A stretch of DNA of 64,000 nt from Pseudomonadota bacterium (GCA_018902755.1 JAHIQI010000070.1:51974-115973); one strand, 5' to 3'; shown: positions 55,131 through 63,445, counted from the stretch's first letter. Notes: generated by a model not told the origin, from the letters alone. Numbers and translations: made by a program.

Positions 55131-56240
55131 ATGCCTATTTCTAGGGTCTGGGTCGAGGCAAATAGTAAACTCAACGCTACTACCTACTCTACCCGCTGGA
55201 TGGATGAACAAGGCAAAAGGCAAAGAAGGACTTTCAAGCGCCGCTGGGAGGCGGAAGCCTTGCGAGAGGCAATTAAGGATGGTCGGCTCCCCAGTCCCAT
55301 TGAGAAAAACCCGCCACGTCCTGCGAACAAAAGAACTAGCCCGAAAACCCGCACGGAAAAGCGCTGGGAGCCGCTCACGGAACAATTCCTTGCCCAAATA
55401 GCTGTCGAATTGCAGCCTGGAAGCGTCAGGAGGCACAGGGAAGCTCTAAATCACTTTGCCTGCCACCTAACCCCCACCACCATTCAAGCGGCTGCTACTA
55501 AGGAAAACGTGCTCCTGTACCGGACGCTTCGGGCCGGTGATAAAAAGGGTGACAAGGCCATCACCAGATGCACCATAAACAACGAAGTCTCAAAGTTGCG
55601 TCGTTTCTTTGCCTACTGCCAAGAGTTGGGCCTTATTACCAAAAATCCATGTTCGGGAATAAAGGCCCTCAAGGAAACTGACTCCAACGCCGATGCAGTG
55701 ATCTTGGAGTTGGATGAAATCAAGATGTTTGAGGATAACTGCGATGCAGAATTCAAGCCCTACTTTGGGACTCTTGTGCGGTTGGGAATGCGGAAAGGTG
55801 AACTGCTAGCGCTCACCGAGCATGATCTGCTTAAGAGCCCGCGAAAGCTTCGGGTGACTAATTTCAAAACGAGCACCGGGACAAGTGACCGCTACAGATA
55901 CCTGCCATTGAGCCAAACTGCCTTTGAGATTATCCAGGCCCAAAAATCAATTCACAAAGAAGGGCTGCTGTTTCCAATGTCACACTCTCACAACTGGCTG
56001 AGAAGAAAGCTACGCCAAACAGCAAGACGATTAGCAAAGCAAGGGCTGTTAGCAGACCGCAAGGTAAAGATTCGCCTGCATGACCTACGCCATACATTCG
56101 CAAGCCATTTCCTTGCAAACGGCGGTGATCTTAGAACACTGATGTATCTCTTGGGCCACAGAAGAATTCAGACCACAGAGAGGTATTCGCACGTGTTGCA
56201 AAGCAGCATTTCTGAGGCTTCAAGTATTATTCCATATTAG
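55131..56240 (+). CDS. Tyrosine recombinase/integrase of the tRNA-His element
   Basis: 369 residues. An N-terminal arm-binding region (YSTRWMDEQGKRQRRTFKRR) precedes a core-binding domain. The catalytic domain has Arg I in LVRLGMRKGELLALTEHDL, H-x-x-R in LHDLRHTFASHFLANG, second His in LLGHRRIQTTERYSHV and the Tyr in the same segment. The canonical set R-H-R-H-Y is complete. It should integrate and excise the element at tRNA-His. AAGGGCAGG precedes the ATG. Confidence 0.95.
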   Translation: MPISRVWVEANSKLNATTYSTRWMDEQGKRQRRTFKRRWEAEALREAIKDGRLPSPIEKNPPRPANKRTSPKTRTEKRWEPLTEQFLAQIAVELQPGSVRRHREALNHFACHLTPTTIQAAATKENVLLYRTLRAGDKKGDKAITRCTINNEVSKLRRFFAYCQELGLITKNPCSGIKALKETDSNADAVILELDEIKMFEDNCDAEFKPYFGTLVRLGMRKGELLALTEHDLLKSPRKLRVTNFKTSTGTSDRYRYLPLSQTAFEIIQAQKSIHKEGLLFPMSHSHNWLRRKLRQTARRLAKQGLLADRKVKIRLHDLRHTFASHFLANGGDLRTLMYLLGHRRIQTTERYSHVLQSSISEASSIIPY

Positions 56241-56343
56241 CCAAGGACACAATAACAAAGATGAGGGTCAACTTACTCGGCCCGCGTGGTGGGTGGTGTG
56301 TTGGGAGCGGGCCAGGGCTCACCGAAAAAAGACAAATAGTATC

Positions 56344-57060
56344 CTACAATTTTTTTAGGGATACGCTGGGAATGGGCGTTGGACGGTTCCAGTTAATTGT
56401 TGCTACGTACTTCTTTGTAGGGGCATCATCACAGGCGAGATGAAAGTATATTTCTACTTCACCATAACAATAAAAATGAACAGGAGCGCTAACAGCCCCC
56501 CTGGTATTCAACCATATTTGCCAAAAGTAATCTTTGCGGTTTGGGTCTAAATTTACTAAATAATTAACTACATCATTAGGTATAGTATTGCATTCATTAA
56601 TAAGGGTCCTCTCATCGAAGGATAAAATAAAATCTAAGAAAAAAGTGGTATCCCTGTATATGTCCACAGGCGCCCCGTGGTATTGACCACTCCAGTTTAG
56701 CGGGGTGGGATGATACCAAATATTTTTCATGCCATCTTTTATAACAGCTGGTTGAACAAAAACCAATTTTTCAACTCTTGCAAACGCATTTTTAGCCGTT
56801 AGAGAACCATAATTATGAATTATCAGAAGGAAGTTAAACTTAATGTTTTCTTGGAATGTCTCATCTCTAAAACTACCTCTGTCAACATTCCACTCTGCGC
56901 GCAAATCTGGTTTAATGAAACGTTTTTTCCAGTAATCATTCCAGAATATAACAAAAATGCCTACCATAGCCAAAATTAAAGTTCCAACACCCGCAGCCCA
57001 TGTTGCATATGCTGGGTTTCCCTTTAACCATATTAATGCGGAGTTAAATAGGTTTTCCAT
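56344..57060 (-). CDS. Single-pass membrane-anchored protein of unknown function
   Basis: 238 residues from the ATG at 57060; an upstream TTG at 57093 would add 11. One hydrophobic helix at the N-terminus (ATWAAGVGTLILAMVGIFVI) is followed by a basic stop (KKRF) and a beta-rich domain beginning IKPDLRAEWNVDRGSF. The segment FNFLLIIHNYGSLTAKNAFA looks like an immunoglobulin-like strand pair seen in other such proteins. No enzymatic motif is visible. The layout parallels the membrane protein at 48855-49631. Confidence 0.65.
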   Translation of the reverse strand: MENLFNSALIWLKGNPAYATWAAGVGTLILAMVGIFVIFWNDYWKKRFIKPDLRAEWNVDRGSFRDETFQENIKFNFLLIIHNYGSLTAKNAFARVEKLVFVQPAVIKDGMKNIWYHPTPLNWSGQYHGAPVDIYRDTTFFLDFILSFDERTLINECNTIPNDVVNYLVNLDPNRKDYFWQIWLNTRGAVSAPVHFYCYGEVEIYFHLACDDAPTKKYVATINWNRPTPIPSVSLKKL

Positions 57061-57093
57061 AACTGTAAAAACCCCAAAAAACGAAAAAATCAA

Positions 57094-57400
57094 AATGATG
57101 TTAATAGGTAAGATTTTAATAACGCCTTTTGAAGAAGCTACACAAAATGGCTCTTGTCAGGCAAGCACAAAAATTATACAATTTATTTGCTTGAACCTAC
57201 ACCGGCGAGGCCACCGTTATGGGCCTAATTTTATGCCTTCAAAATCAGTTTGCCAGGGTGCGGGGAGTCCATAAGGCCCCCGAGGCTTCTAGTTAGACCT
57301 AAGCACACTCCAACTTACACATCTGAACTCTATCATTCTTGAATGGCCTCAAACAAGCCTGAGATAGTTTTTTGGGGCTTTCACCACGCACCTAAATCCC
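57094..57400. other. Short intergenic region, nothing recognised
   Basis: About 300 bases between two minus-strand genes. I see no gene and no convincing terminator or promoter. Confidence 0.4.
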
Positions 57401-57943
57401 CTATATTTGGGCGGATGCGCAGCCAGCCAACTGCAATCCCCGCCTAGCCAGATATTGTTTGATCGATTCTTGAATAATAATCCTGTGTTTTTTACTTAAA
57501 CGTTGGCTCTGGTAGCCCAGGTTATGGCAATGGCGGCAAGCAAAGCGGCTTTCGTTGGGCGGCAGGTAGAGCTTAGAGGCCCGTCTGCCACAGTCGTCCG
57601 AGGGGCAGGTAAAGTAAAACCGCTCCCCGCCAAAGTAGGGGCGTACTGTGGTGACAGGAATGGATAGCTTGCCCGACGGTTTGTTTGCTCGGCTGCCTCT
57701 GCCTGTGCTCCACAGTGATATTCCACGACTCCTTGGTTCTGTCATTGGCTGGATGTCGTAAGTGCTGAGTTGCATTTCTAGAACCACTTCTTCGGTGCTT
57801 AGAATGGTCCAATTAATCATACCAGCGCAGCTTTGTTTGAAAGCCCCAGCGTGGGCGAGTGCGTTTATGTCCAGAACAAGGCATTCCTCAGTTATGGTTT
57901 TTCGGTTTGTGGTTTGGTACTGGCCTGAGCCATAGCCGCCCAT
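57401..57943 (-). CDS. Zn-ribbon protein of a mobile-element-associated family
   Basis: 180 residues from the ATG at 57943, with AAGGAG seven bases upstream. It begins MGGYGSGQY and has the blocks ITEECLVLDINALAHAGAFK, IPVTTVRPYFGGERFYFTCP, then CGRRASKLYLPPNESRFACR and HCHNLGYQSQR. The four zinc Cys fall in C-x4-C and C-x2-C pairs. From memory, proteins with this pattern are frequent in prophages and integrative elements of proteobacteria. Their function is unproven. Confidence 0.75.
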   Translation of the reverse strand: MGGYGSGQYQTTNRKTITEECLVLDINALAHAGAFKQSCAGMINWTILSTEEVVLEMQLSTYDIQPMTEPRSRGISLWSTGRGSRANKPSGKLSIPVTTVRPYFGGERFYFTCPSDDCGRRASKLYLPPNESRFACRHCHNLGYQSQRLSKKHRIIIQESIKQYLARRGLQLAGCASAQI

Positions 57944-58080
57944 GTTCATGCTCCTTTTTGTCGAAATGTTATGGAAAAAGAGGTTGCGTTAATTAATGCA
58001 TTTGGCCATCTGGGCCTCAGGGCCACCAAGGGCAGCCCAAGTCCAGCCCATATCATATTGTTTTTACTATTGTTTTCTTG

Positions 58081-58180
58081 TGTAGGGATGTAGGGTAATG
58101 TAGGGTACAGAAAAATACCAGCAGCAAAATCAAAAAGTAGAGACACTTCCTCTGGACCCTACACGACCCTTCACCCTACA
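58081..58180. repeat. Iteron-like TGTAGGG repeats
   Basis: TGTAGGG occurs at 58081-58087, 58089-58095 and 58099-58105, and inverted as CCCTACA at 58157-58163 and 58174-58180. They lie directly after the helicase stop and upstream of the Zn-ribbon gene. Position beside the helicase suggests the element's replication origin. Confidence 0.55.
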
Positions 58181-58189
58181 CTGCCAGCC

Positions 58190-59737
58190 TCAGGCCAAGG
58201 CAGCATCCCTGAGGGCCAGCCCCTTGTAAACCATCCCAGAAGATACTCTCTTGGCTTCAATGGCCTCCAGCCGTTTGATGCTACTCCCGAACATGGCCTG
58301 GCTCATTGGCTCTGCATCATTCTCACCAGCCCACCCATGGTATGCCTCATAAACATCCTTAGCAGCCGTTTGAGCCCCTGGCTTTAGGTCACAACAAGCC
58401 GCGACAAACTGCCCGACTACATCCTGCTCGCGCTGGTATTGCTTAGTTGACAGTCGCACTGCTTTAGGCGGCTTCAGGCCCTTATTCCTGTACTCGTAAT
58501 AGCCCTTAATGGCCCAAGCCAATATCCCTGGTGCTTCTGCCGCTAAGCGACTATCCAAGTAAGGATCAGCCTGCCTTTCATTTTTGCCTTTCGGCTCCCT
58601 TCCAAATGACAAGGGGAAATTGACCACGTGAACCCTCTGCCACATGGCATAGCTGCCCGTTCCAATAATGGGCAGATAATTGGTCTGTAGAATAACAGTG
58701 TGGGTTGGCTGGAATGTGATTTCTCGTTTACCATAAGGAGGCCGCGCAACTATAGTGTCACCACCCGTAAGCTGCTTGACAATGCCTTCATTAAGCTTCA
58801 TGTTTTCTCCTGTTTCAGATGCAAAAGCCAATCGCTTGTTGCGAAGGTGTATTAAGTCAGCTCTGGGGCCTGCGCTACTACCACTGAAATCGGATTTAAT
58901 AAGCAACTCAGCCCTTATAGGGCAAACTAGCTCACCAAAGACCTTCTCAACTATCCCAAGCAGTGTGGATTTACCATTGCGTCCTTGGCCTTGGAATATT
59001 ACAAATACGTCTTCATTGCATAGCCCGCTTAGGGCATAGCCAATGAAACGCTGGAGGTAAGCGACAACATCCATGTCACTATTAAAAATGGCAAATAGAA
59101 ACTTCTCCCATTCAGGAGCCCTGGCATTAAATCCATCTTCGGGCCAGGCGGTGGGTATCTGTGCCTTCAACATGTCTGTTGGCTTGCCAGGGCGAAAGTA
59201 TGGCTCATCAGGCATCAATTCAATTACACCGTTTTTCACCGGCAAGAAGCGGAGGTCTGAATTCCATTCATCGCCAGTGATTCCCAGCCCATCGCTACCA
59301 GCAGCAGCTAGTTCAAGAACTGCCTTGCGGCGCTGTGTCGTATTCAGTTGGTTGACTCTCTTTCTAAAAAAAGCAGAATCATCAGTTCCATCAGTGCTAT
59401 CTACGCCCATCTCAGCTGCCTCTTTGGCTACAACAAAGCTGGCATTCAAGTAGACTCTTACAATTTTATCTAGAGCCGCGAGGGCATAGTTTTTGTTGTC
59501 CTGTACCCATACATGGCTTTCGGAATCAAACCAGTACCACCGGCCTTCCGAGTGATCGAAAATGAATCTGTCCTTAAACAACTTAGCAAACAGCTTGGCA
59601 TCACCTCTTTGGTTACTGCCTAGACATTTGCGAAGAAATTTAACATCGATCTCATTTGTAATATTGCTCTGTTCTTCAACAGCGGTATTTTCCGATGATA
59701 CATCTTGTTGGCCAAGACTTTGTGACTCTTTATTCAT
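58190..59737 (-). CDS. D5/P4-type phage or plasmid helicase
   Basis: 515 residues with AGAGGA before the ATG. Residues about 50-240 match the D5_N region (RWYWFDSESHVWVQD, LPVKNGVIELM). Residues about 245-400 are an SF3 helicase: Walker A GQGRNGKST at 250-258, then KRLAFASETGENMKLNEGIV and the sensor region VILQTNYLPIIG. A C-terminal winged-helix region follows. There is no primase (PrimPol) domain in front, unlike P4 alpha protein. It probably opens the element's origin for autonomous replication. Confidence 0.92.
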   Translation of the reverse strand: MNKESQSLGQQDVSSENTAVEEQSNITNEIDVKFLRKCLGSNQRGDAKLFAKLFKDRFIFDHSEGRWYWFDSESHVWVQDNKNYALAALDKIVRVYLNASFVVAKEAAEMGVDSTDGTDDSAFFRKRVNQLNTTQRRKAVLELAAAGSDGLGITGDEWNSDLRFLPVKNGVIELMPDEPYFRPGKPTDMLKAQIPTAWPEDGFNARAPEWEKFLFAIFNSDMDVVAYLQRFIGYALSGLCNEDVFVIFQGQGRNGKSTLLGIVEKVFGELVCPIRAELLIKSDFSGSSAGPRADLIHLRNKRLAFASETGENMKLNEGIVKQLTGGDTIVARPPYGKREITFQPTHTVILQTNYLPIIGTGSYAMWQRVHVVNFPLSFGREPKGKNERQADPYLDSRLAAEAPGILAWAIKGYYEYRNKGLKPPKAVRLSTKQYQREQDVVGQFVAACCDLKPGAQTAAKDVYEAYHGWAGENDAEPMSQAMFGSSIKRLEAIEAKRVSSGMVYKGLALRDAALA

Positions 59738-59883
59738 AAGAATTCCTCTTTATGAGGTTTTCAGACTAAGAGCCAATGTTATCTATTCTCAATAACTTAT
59801 AATGTTCCACTGATTACGATTTTGATAAGACTAGGTCTGTTAATCACTAGATGTTTAGATGTCAGTCATTTTCTTCAACCTCC

Positions 59884-60081
59884 TTAAATAAAATCTGGTT
59901 TAACTCCATACCAGTTCATCATATTTAGTAAACTTTTAAGGCTGGGCATGCTTTCTCCTTTCAACCAGCTCTTAACACTTCCTGGGCTAACCCCAATTAG
60001 TTTACGCATAGAGGCAAGGCTTAACGCCCGCAAATCAAGCAACCTGCCTATCGGCTCTGGATCGAACTCATATCTAGGCAT
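59884..60081 (-). CDS. Small XRE-like DNA-binding protein
   Basis: 65 residues, with GGAGG before the ATG. The helix-turn-helix is SLASMRKLIGVSPGSVKSWL followed by GESMPSLKSLLNMMNWYGV, as in XRE/Cro proteins. It lies upstream of the helicase gene on the same strand, and is probably the element's regulator. Confidence 0.7.
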   Translation of the reverse strand: MPRYEFDPEPIGRLLDLRALSLASMRKLIGVSPGSVKSWLKGESMPSLKSLLNMMNWYGVKPDFI

Positions 60082-60623
60082 AGATATTCCTCCTTCAATG
60101 CCCTGACATAGAAGTGCGCCTTTGCTGCATTACGCTGATTCTGAGCAGCAATAGGAGCGTAAGATTTACAATGGTGGGGATACTAATAGAGTAACGACAG
60201 AAGCGCTAACTAAATTCTCTTTTATTTCAACTGGTTACCAGTTTTGTTATTCTTTTTGAAAAACCTTTACTTTATATATTGTAACTACAATCTTCCACTT
60301 GTCAAGGGCTCCCAAATAATTTTTTCTCCCCTCCTCCCATTTTCCTTTTACCTGTTTTATTTCAGACAGTTATTAAATGTCCGCCTCGACCCTAGGAGTT
60401 TCCCGCCTACCCGGAGTGGGCTATTACCCATACCGGCTTGACCTGTGTGTCCCACCAAGCAGCCCCACAGCCAAGGCACCCCTCTCCGCCCTGGACGGCA
60501 GAACACAAGACATGGCATAGTAGATGTTGCCCATGGCAGGAGTGACCGAAGCGGCGGCATGAAAACAACAAACGCCATCCACCTTAAGAACGCCGCCAAG
60601 CTGTCCAAACGATGGAGGCACCT
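60082..60623. other. Intergenic region with a GC-rich patch
   Basis: About 540 bases between divergent genes. The first 280 are AT-rich and probably hold promoters. The part at about 60375-60600 is GC-rich and unlike its surroundings. Open frames there (for example 60445-60675) have no clear ribosome site or family, so none is called. Confidence 0.45.
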
Positions 60624-60965
60624 ATGCCAACTTCGAAAATGTATAAAAGAGCATATAAGTATGCTAGAGGGATAGCTAAGGCTCAGTTAATATCTATAAA
60701 CGTCTTCAAAAGTAAATACCCAACCATGAAAAAAGAAGAATTATATGTGAAAGCTCTTACCACACGCCGTAAAATTACAAATGAAATTGTGAAGGAATTC
60801 ATCTCAATTTGCAAAGAACATTCCTCCACTGAATTAAGATTTTTAGAGATAGTATATTTGTTAGTCTTATATGAATTCAAATTCTTTATAAAAGGCGATA
60901 TGGCACCCGAAATTAATCAAGCATTTAACGATGGAGTTTGTAGTATAGTCCCGATAGATTTATAA
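60624..60965 (+). CDS. Hypothetical protein
   Basis: 113 residues from the second ATG, at 60624, because GGAGG five bases upstream fits that start; the ATG at 60612 overlaps it. The sequence is helical and basic at the N-terminus (SKMYKRAYKYARGIAKAQLI), with a hydrophobic stretch LRFLEIVYLLVLYEFKFFIK. No family is recognised. Confidence 0.55.
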   Translation: MPTSKMYKRAYKYARGIAKAQLISINVFKSKYPTMKKEELYVKALTTRRKITNEIVKEFISICKEHSSTELRFLEIVYLLVLYEFKFFIKGDMAPEINQAFNDGVCSIVPIDL

Positions 60966-61040
60966 TTCTTAAAGGCATTTTTTATTAGGCAGATCATTAA
61001 CAACGTCACTAAACTGTCTAACCAATAGGGGCCACCTATC

Positions 61041-61295
61041 ATGCAATGCAATTTCGAGATAGATGTCTTCGAAGTTAAGGAAGGCGATATAATGTTTCCT
61101 CCTTCCGTTAGCTTTCTTCTAGTTCAGCTCAATCCGACTCCTCAGTGCATGAATGAGGTAGAGATTGATTACCAAATCAATCAACTTCTTAGAAATGTTC
61201 ATGATCTTAGGAAAAAGGCCAAGAAAAAACTCAAGGATGCGATAAACAGGCATAATGGGCTTCTGGAAAAGAAACGGCAAGTAAGGTTAGTTTAG
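61041..61295 (+). CDS. Hypothetical protein with basic C-terminal helix
   Basis: 84 residues, with AGGGG about 10 bases before the ATG. An N-terminal part of mixed strands is followed by a Lys-rich helix (LRKKAKKKLKDAINRHNGLL). No family is recognised. It follows the gene ending at 60965 and may share its transcript. Confidence 0.5.
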   Translation: MQCNFEIDVFEVKEGDIMFPPSVSFLLVQLNPTPQCMNEVEIDYQINQLLRNVHDLRKKAKKKLKDAINRHNGLLEKKRQVRLV

Positions 61296-61319
61296 ATTCC
61301 GTAGTAGTAGTAAGATGCC

Positions 61320-62225
61320 CTAGACCTCTTCTAGTGTGATGGCGTCGTTTTCGCATGCGACGATACAGCTTTCACAGCCCATGCACTCCTCAACATGAAC
61401 TGGAACAGCCTTACCGTCATGTATTTTGAATACGCCCACGGGGCACGCCTCCAAACATGCCTCATCGCCAACGCATTTTTTGGGGTCAACAGTTACTCTA
61501 AAAGCACTATCTTGTTGGCTAACATGCAATGGGGCAGTATTCTCATCGTCTTGGGTTTTGGCAGCATTACGCAGCTTATGTTGTCCGACCTCACTCATTA
61601 ATTCATTTAGTTTTAATTTTCCGTCGAAAGCAGTGGAGTTGTTTTTTATTTTTAAGCCTAAAAAATCATTTAATGAACTCAACTGATCCTCTTCTAGTCT
61701 CAAAAATAATACCAAGTCTGGGTCATTTTCTATTACACCCGACATTCTATTATGAGAATTTAGGGCCAATGTACAGTATTTTTTCGCCTCAGCAGCGCAG
61801 TCAATGCCAATCTTTACCAACACAATATAGAGAGCTGCCAAATGGAAGTGTATGGCGGGGATATCATCTTTATTGAATATTTTATCCCCAATAGATACTT
61901 GAGGTGGTAATTTATGCAAGATGCCAATAGCTAATTCAAGGTCCTGCAAATTGTTTTCAGCTAAACCATTATAGCTGAATATCAAAGACAACCCTAGATA
62001 TGCTGGAAAATAATCTGGCTTTATTAAAATGGCCTCTTTAAAATCTTCACTGGCAAATTGAAACTGATTATTTTCACCATAATAGTTTCCTCTGCTAGTT
62101 AACCATCTGGCTTTCATAGTGCGAGCGATTTCTGGTGAACGACAAAAAATTCTATCAAGCTCGGCAAATTTTCTTTCTTTTTGGGCTTGCGGACCCGCAC
62201 CAAACATTTTTCTGAAAAATCCCAT
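61320..62225 (-). CDS. TPR-like repeat protein with C-terminal ferredoxin domain
   Basis: 301 residues. Residues about 20-160 are helical and TPR-like (SRGNYYGENNQFQFASEDFK, EAILIKPDYFPAYLGLSLIF). Residues 165-240 are a linker. Residues 248-301 are a two-cluster ferredoxin: first cluster C251-x2-D254-x2-C257-x3-C261, second C281-x2-C284-x2-C287-x3-C291. The Asp at the second ligand position is the pattern of Pyrococcus furiosus ferredoxin, which can hold a [3Fe-4S] or Asp-ligated [4Fe-4S] centre. No signal peptide is seen. An electron-transfer protein in a small integrative element is unexpected; its role is unknown. Confidence 0.82.
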   Translation of the reverse strand: MGFFRKMFGAGPQAQKERKFAELDRIFCRSPEIARTMKARWLTSRGNYYGENNQFQFASEDFKEAILIKPDYFPAYLGLSLIFSYNGLAENNLQDLELAIGILHKLPPQVSIGDKIFNKDDIPAIHFHLAALYIVLVKIGIDCAAEAKKYCTLALNSHNRMSGVIENDPDLVLFLRLEEDQLSSLNDFLGLKIKNNSTAFDGKLKLNELMSEVGQHKLRNAAKTQDDENTAPLHVSQQDSAFRVTVDPKKCVGDEACLEACPVGVFKIHDGKAVPVHVEECMGCESCIVACENDAITLEEV

Positions 62226-62464
62226 GATTGCGCACTTTACCTCTTGTGTTTATTCGTACTCACTAAAATGATAATCAGGTATGATTCAAAATTATTCAAT
62301 AAACCGTCATGCTATAATTGATTATTGTTTTTGGTCGCCATAAGATTTATTCGTTGTTCGAGCGATTAATGTTTGGAGGAACCACAACAGAAATACATAA
62401 TATTTGTGGTCTCATTTATTTTTGTTTATTAGCATCGTTTTCCTTTATAAAAAACAATATATTT

Positions 62465-62620
62465 TTAATATAAACTTCTACCGCCTGGCAGCTTGCCGAA
62501 TAGGGCATATATTCCAAACAGAATTAAAGCTCCACCAATCGATAAAATAATAATATTATCGAAGAAAATACAAATAAAAATACCCGCCATTATTTCTAGC
62601 AATCCGAAGATAATATGCAT
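62465..62620 (-). CDS. Possible small membrane protein
   Basis: 51 codons from the ATG at 62620. The product has two hydrophobic stretches (IIFGLLEIMAGIFICIFF and IIILSIGGALILFGIYALFG) and a short polar tail (KLPGGRSLY). There is no strong ribosome site, so this is tentative. Confidence 0.4.
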   Translation of the reverse strand: MHIIFGLLEIMAGIFICIFFDNIIILSIGGALILFGIYALFGKLPGGRSLY

Positions 62621-63052
62621 CCGAATTATCTCAAGTTTATTAACCTGAATTATGCGGCAGTCGCCGCGTTTCCTTTTGTCTTGAGCCTTTTGGCGCTCTC
62701 AATGCACCTAGTTCCTTCGCCGGGCGGTCTCCGAAGGGTTCTCGGCCTGTCTGCTGAAGCGATTTCTCAATAGAATCCCAGCGGTAATCGCAATGCCCTG
62801 TATTTTGTGCACAGTAATCCACTTAACTGTCCCCGGTCAACCGTCTATCCCCGCTTAGCCAGTGCCCAGGACTTCCCTGTAGTGGTGTGCCAAGGGAAAC
62901 GCCGAGGCCACCCGGCAACCTCCAGCGGTACGCATGGTAGACCATGCCCTTAGATTTTAATTCTCAGGTAATTGTCTGCTTACGCTTGATAACCACTTGC
63001 ATTTACATAAAAAAATAATAAAAAATTTCTGAGCCCTATATATCGTAAACGC

Positions 63053-63075
63053 AAACCCCTTTGGGGGTTTTTGCT
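63053..63075 (+). terminator. Rho-independent terminator
   Basis: AAACCCC (63053-63059) pairs with GGGGTTT (63064-63070), and T-rich sequence follows on the plus strand. No plus-strand gene ends before it, so it may close a non-coding transcript from the GC-rich stretch upstream. Confidence 0.65.
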
Positions 63076-63235
63076 TTTTCGTTGGGCGAAACGAAGGCAT
63101 CCGCTCACATTTAAAGCACTAAATAGTCATAATATCAGCATGTTAAGCCTGTTTTGCAGCGTCTTTTCATTGGACATCTTCACCACAAACTTGTTATTCT
63201 GTAGTTGAACAAGGCTTCCTCCACAGCCCGATTTT

Positions 63236-63257
63236 CAGGGGGCAAAATAGGGGGCAA
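63236..63257 (+). repeat. Right integrase arm-type repeats
   Basis: CAGGGGGCAA (63236-63245) and TAGGGGGCAA (63248-63257), starts 12 bases apart, end 70 bases inside the right attachment repeat. They mirror the pair at 55075-55096. Confidence 0.65.
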
Positions 63258-63327
63258 ATTGCTAAAGTTGATTGAGTTGAGCAAACATCAAACGAGGCGG
63301 GTTGTGTTCACAAGTGGTGGATTTCAG

Positions 63328-63403
63328 GGCTATAGCTCAGTTTGGTTAGAGCGCCAGGTTGTGGCCCTGGAGGCCGTGGGTTCAAGTCCCACTAGCCACC
63401 CCA
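63328..63403 (+). repeat. Right attachment repeat, tRNA-His pseudo-copy
   Basis: Identical to tRNA-His from GGCTATAG to CCCCA. The three bases before it are CA-G type instead of GGT, so positions -1, 1 and 2 of the acceptor stem cannot pair with C73, C72 and A71. It is a remnant, although tRNA finders may report it as a second tRNA-His. Confidence 0.9.
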
Positions 63404-63419
63404 CAAGTCGATTACCCTC

Positions 63420-63445
63420 AGCGGCCCTTTGGGCCGCTTTTTTTT
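63420..63445 (+). terminator. Original terminator of tRNA-His
   Basis: AGCGGCCC (63420-63427) pairs perfectly with GGGCCGCT (63431-63438) and is followed by a run of eight T. It lies 17 bases after the tRNA pseudo-copy, where the host tRNA terminator stood before the element inserted. Confidence 0.85.

Larger units (their letters stand above)
62226..63327. other. Gene-poor right arm of the tRNA-His element
   Basis: About 1.1 kb. It contains one possible small membrane-protein gene (62465-62620), a GC-rich stretch at about 62640-62960 with a perfect hairpin GCATGGT-AG-ACCATGC (62932-62947), a plus-strand terminator (63053-63075) and arm-type repeats (63236-63257). The GC-rich stretch with a terminator behind it could be a non-coding RNA, but I cannot assign a known class. 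Confidence 0.5.
55012..63403. mobile_element. Integrative element in tRNA-His
   Basis: An 8.4-kb element bounded by 76-base direct repeats of tRNA-His. It encodes a tyrosine integrase at the left end, a D5/P4-type helicase, a Zn-ribbon protein, an XRE-like regulator, a membrane protein, a TPR-ferredoxin and small unknowns. Both ends carry paired TAGGGGGCAA-type repeats, read as integrase arm sites. There are no capsid, portal or terminase genes and no conjugation genes, so it resembles a phage satellite or a plasmid-like element that needs help to move. GC content is mixed and mostly below that of the host. Confidence 0.9.

Noticed and set aside
60445..60675. 76-codon plus-strand open frame
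   Set aside because: It overlaps a better supported gene at 60624 in another frame and has no ribosome site. An internal short frame starting at MKTTNA is also unsupported.
62640..62822. 60-codon minus-strand open frame
   Set aside because: The coding character is weak and no ribosome site is seen. The GC-rich DNA here may be non-coding RNA.
63327..63403. Second tRNA-His gene
   Set aside because: The first acceptor-stem bases do not pair with the 3' end, and it is the attachment-site copy of the tRNA at 54933.
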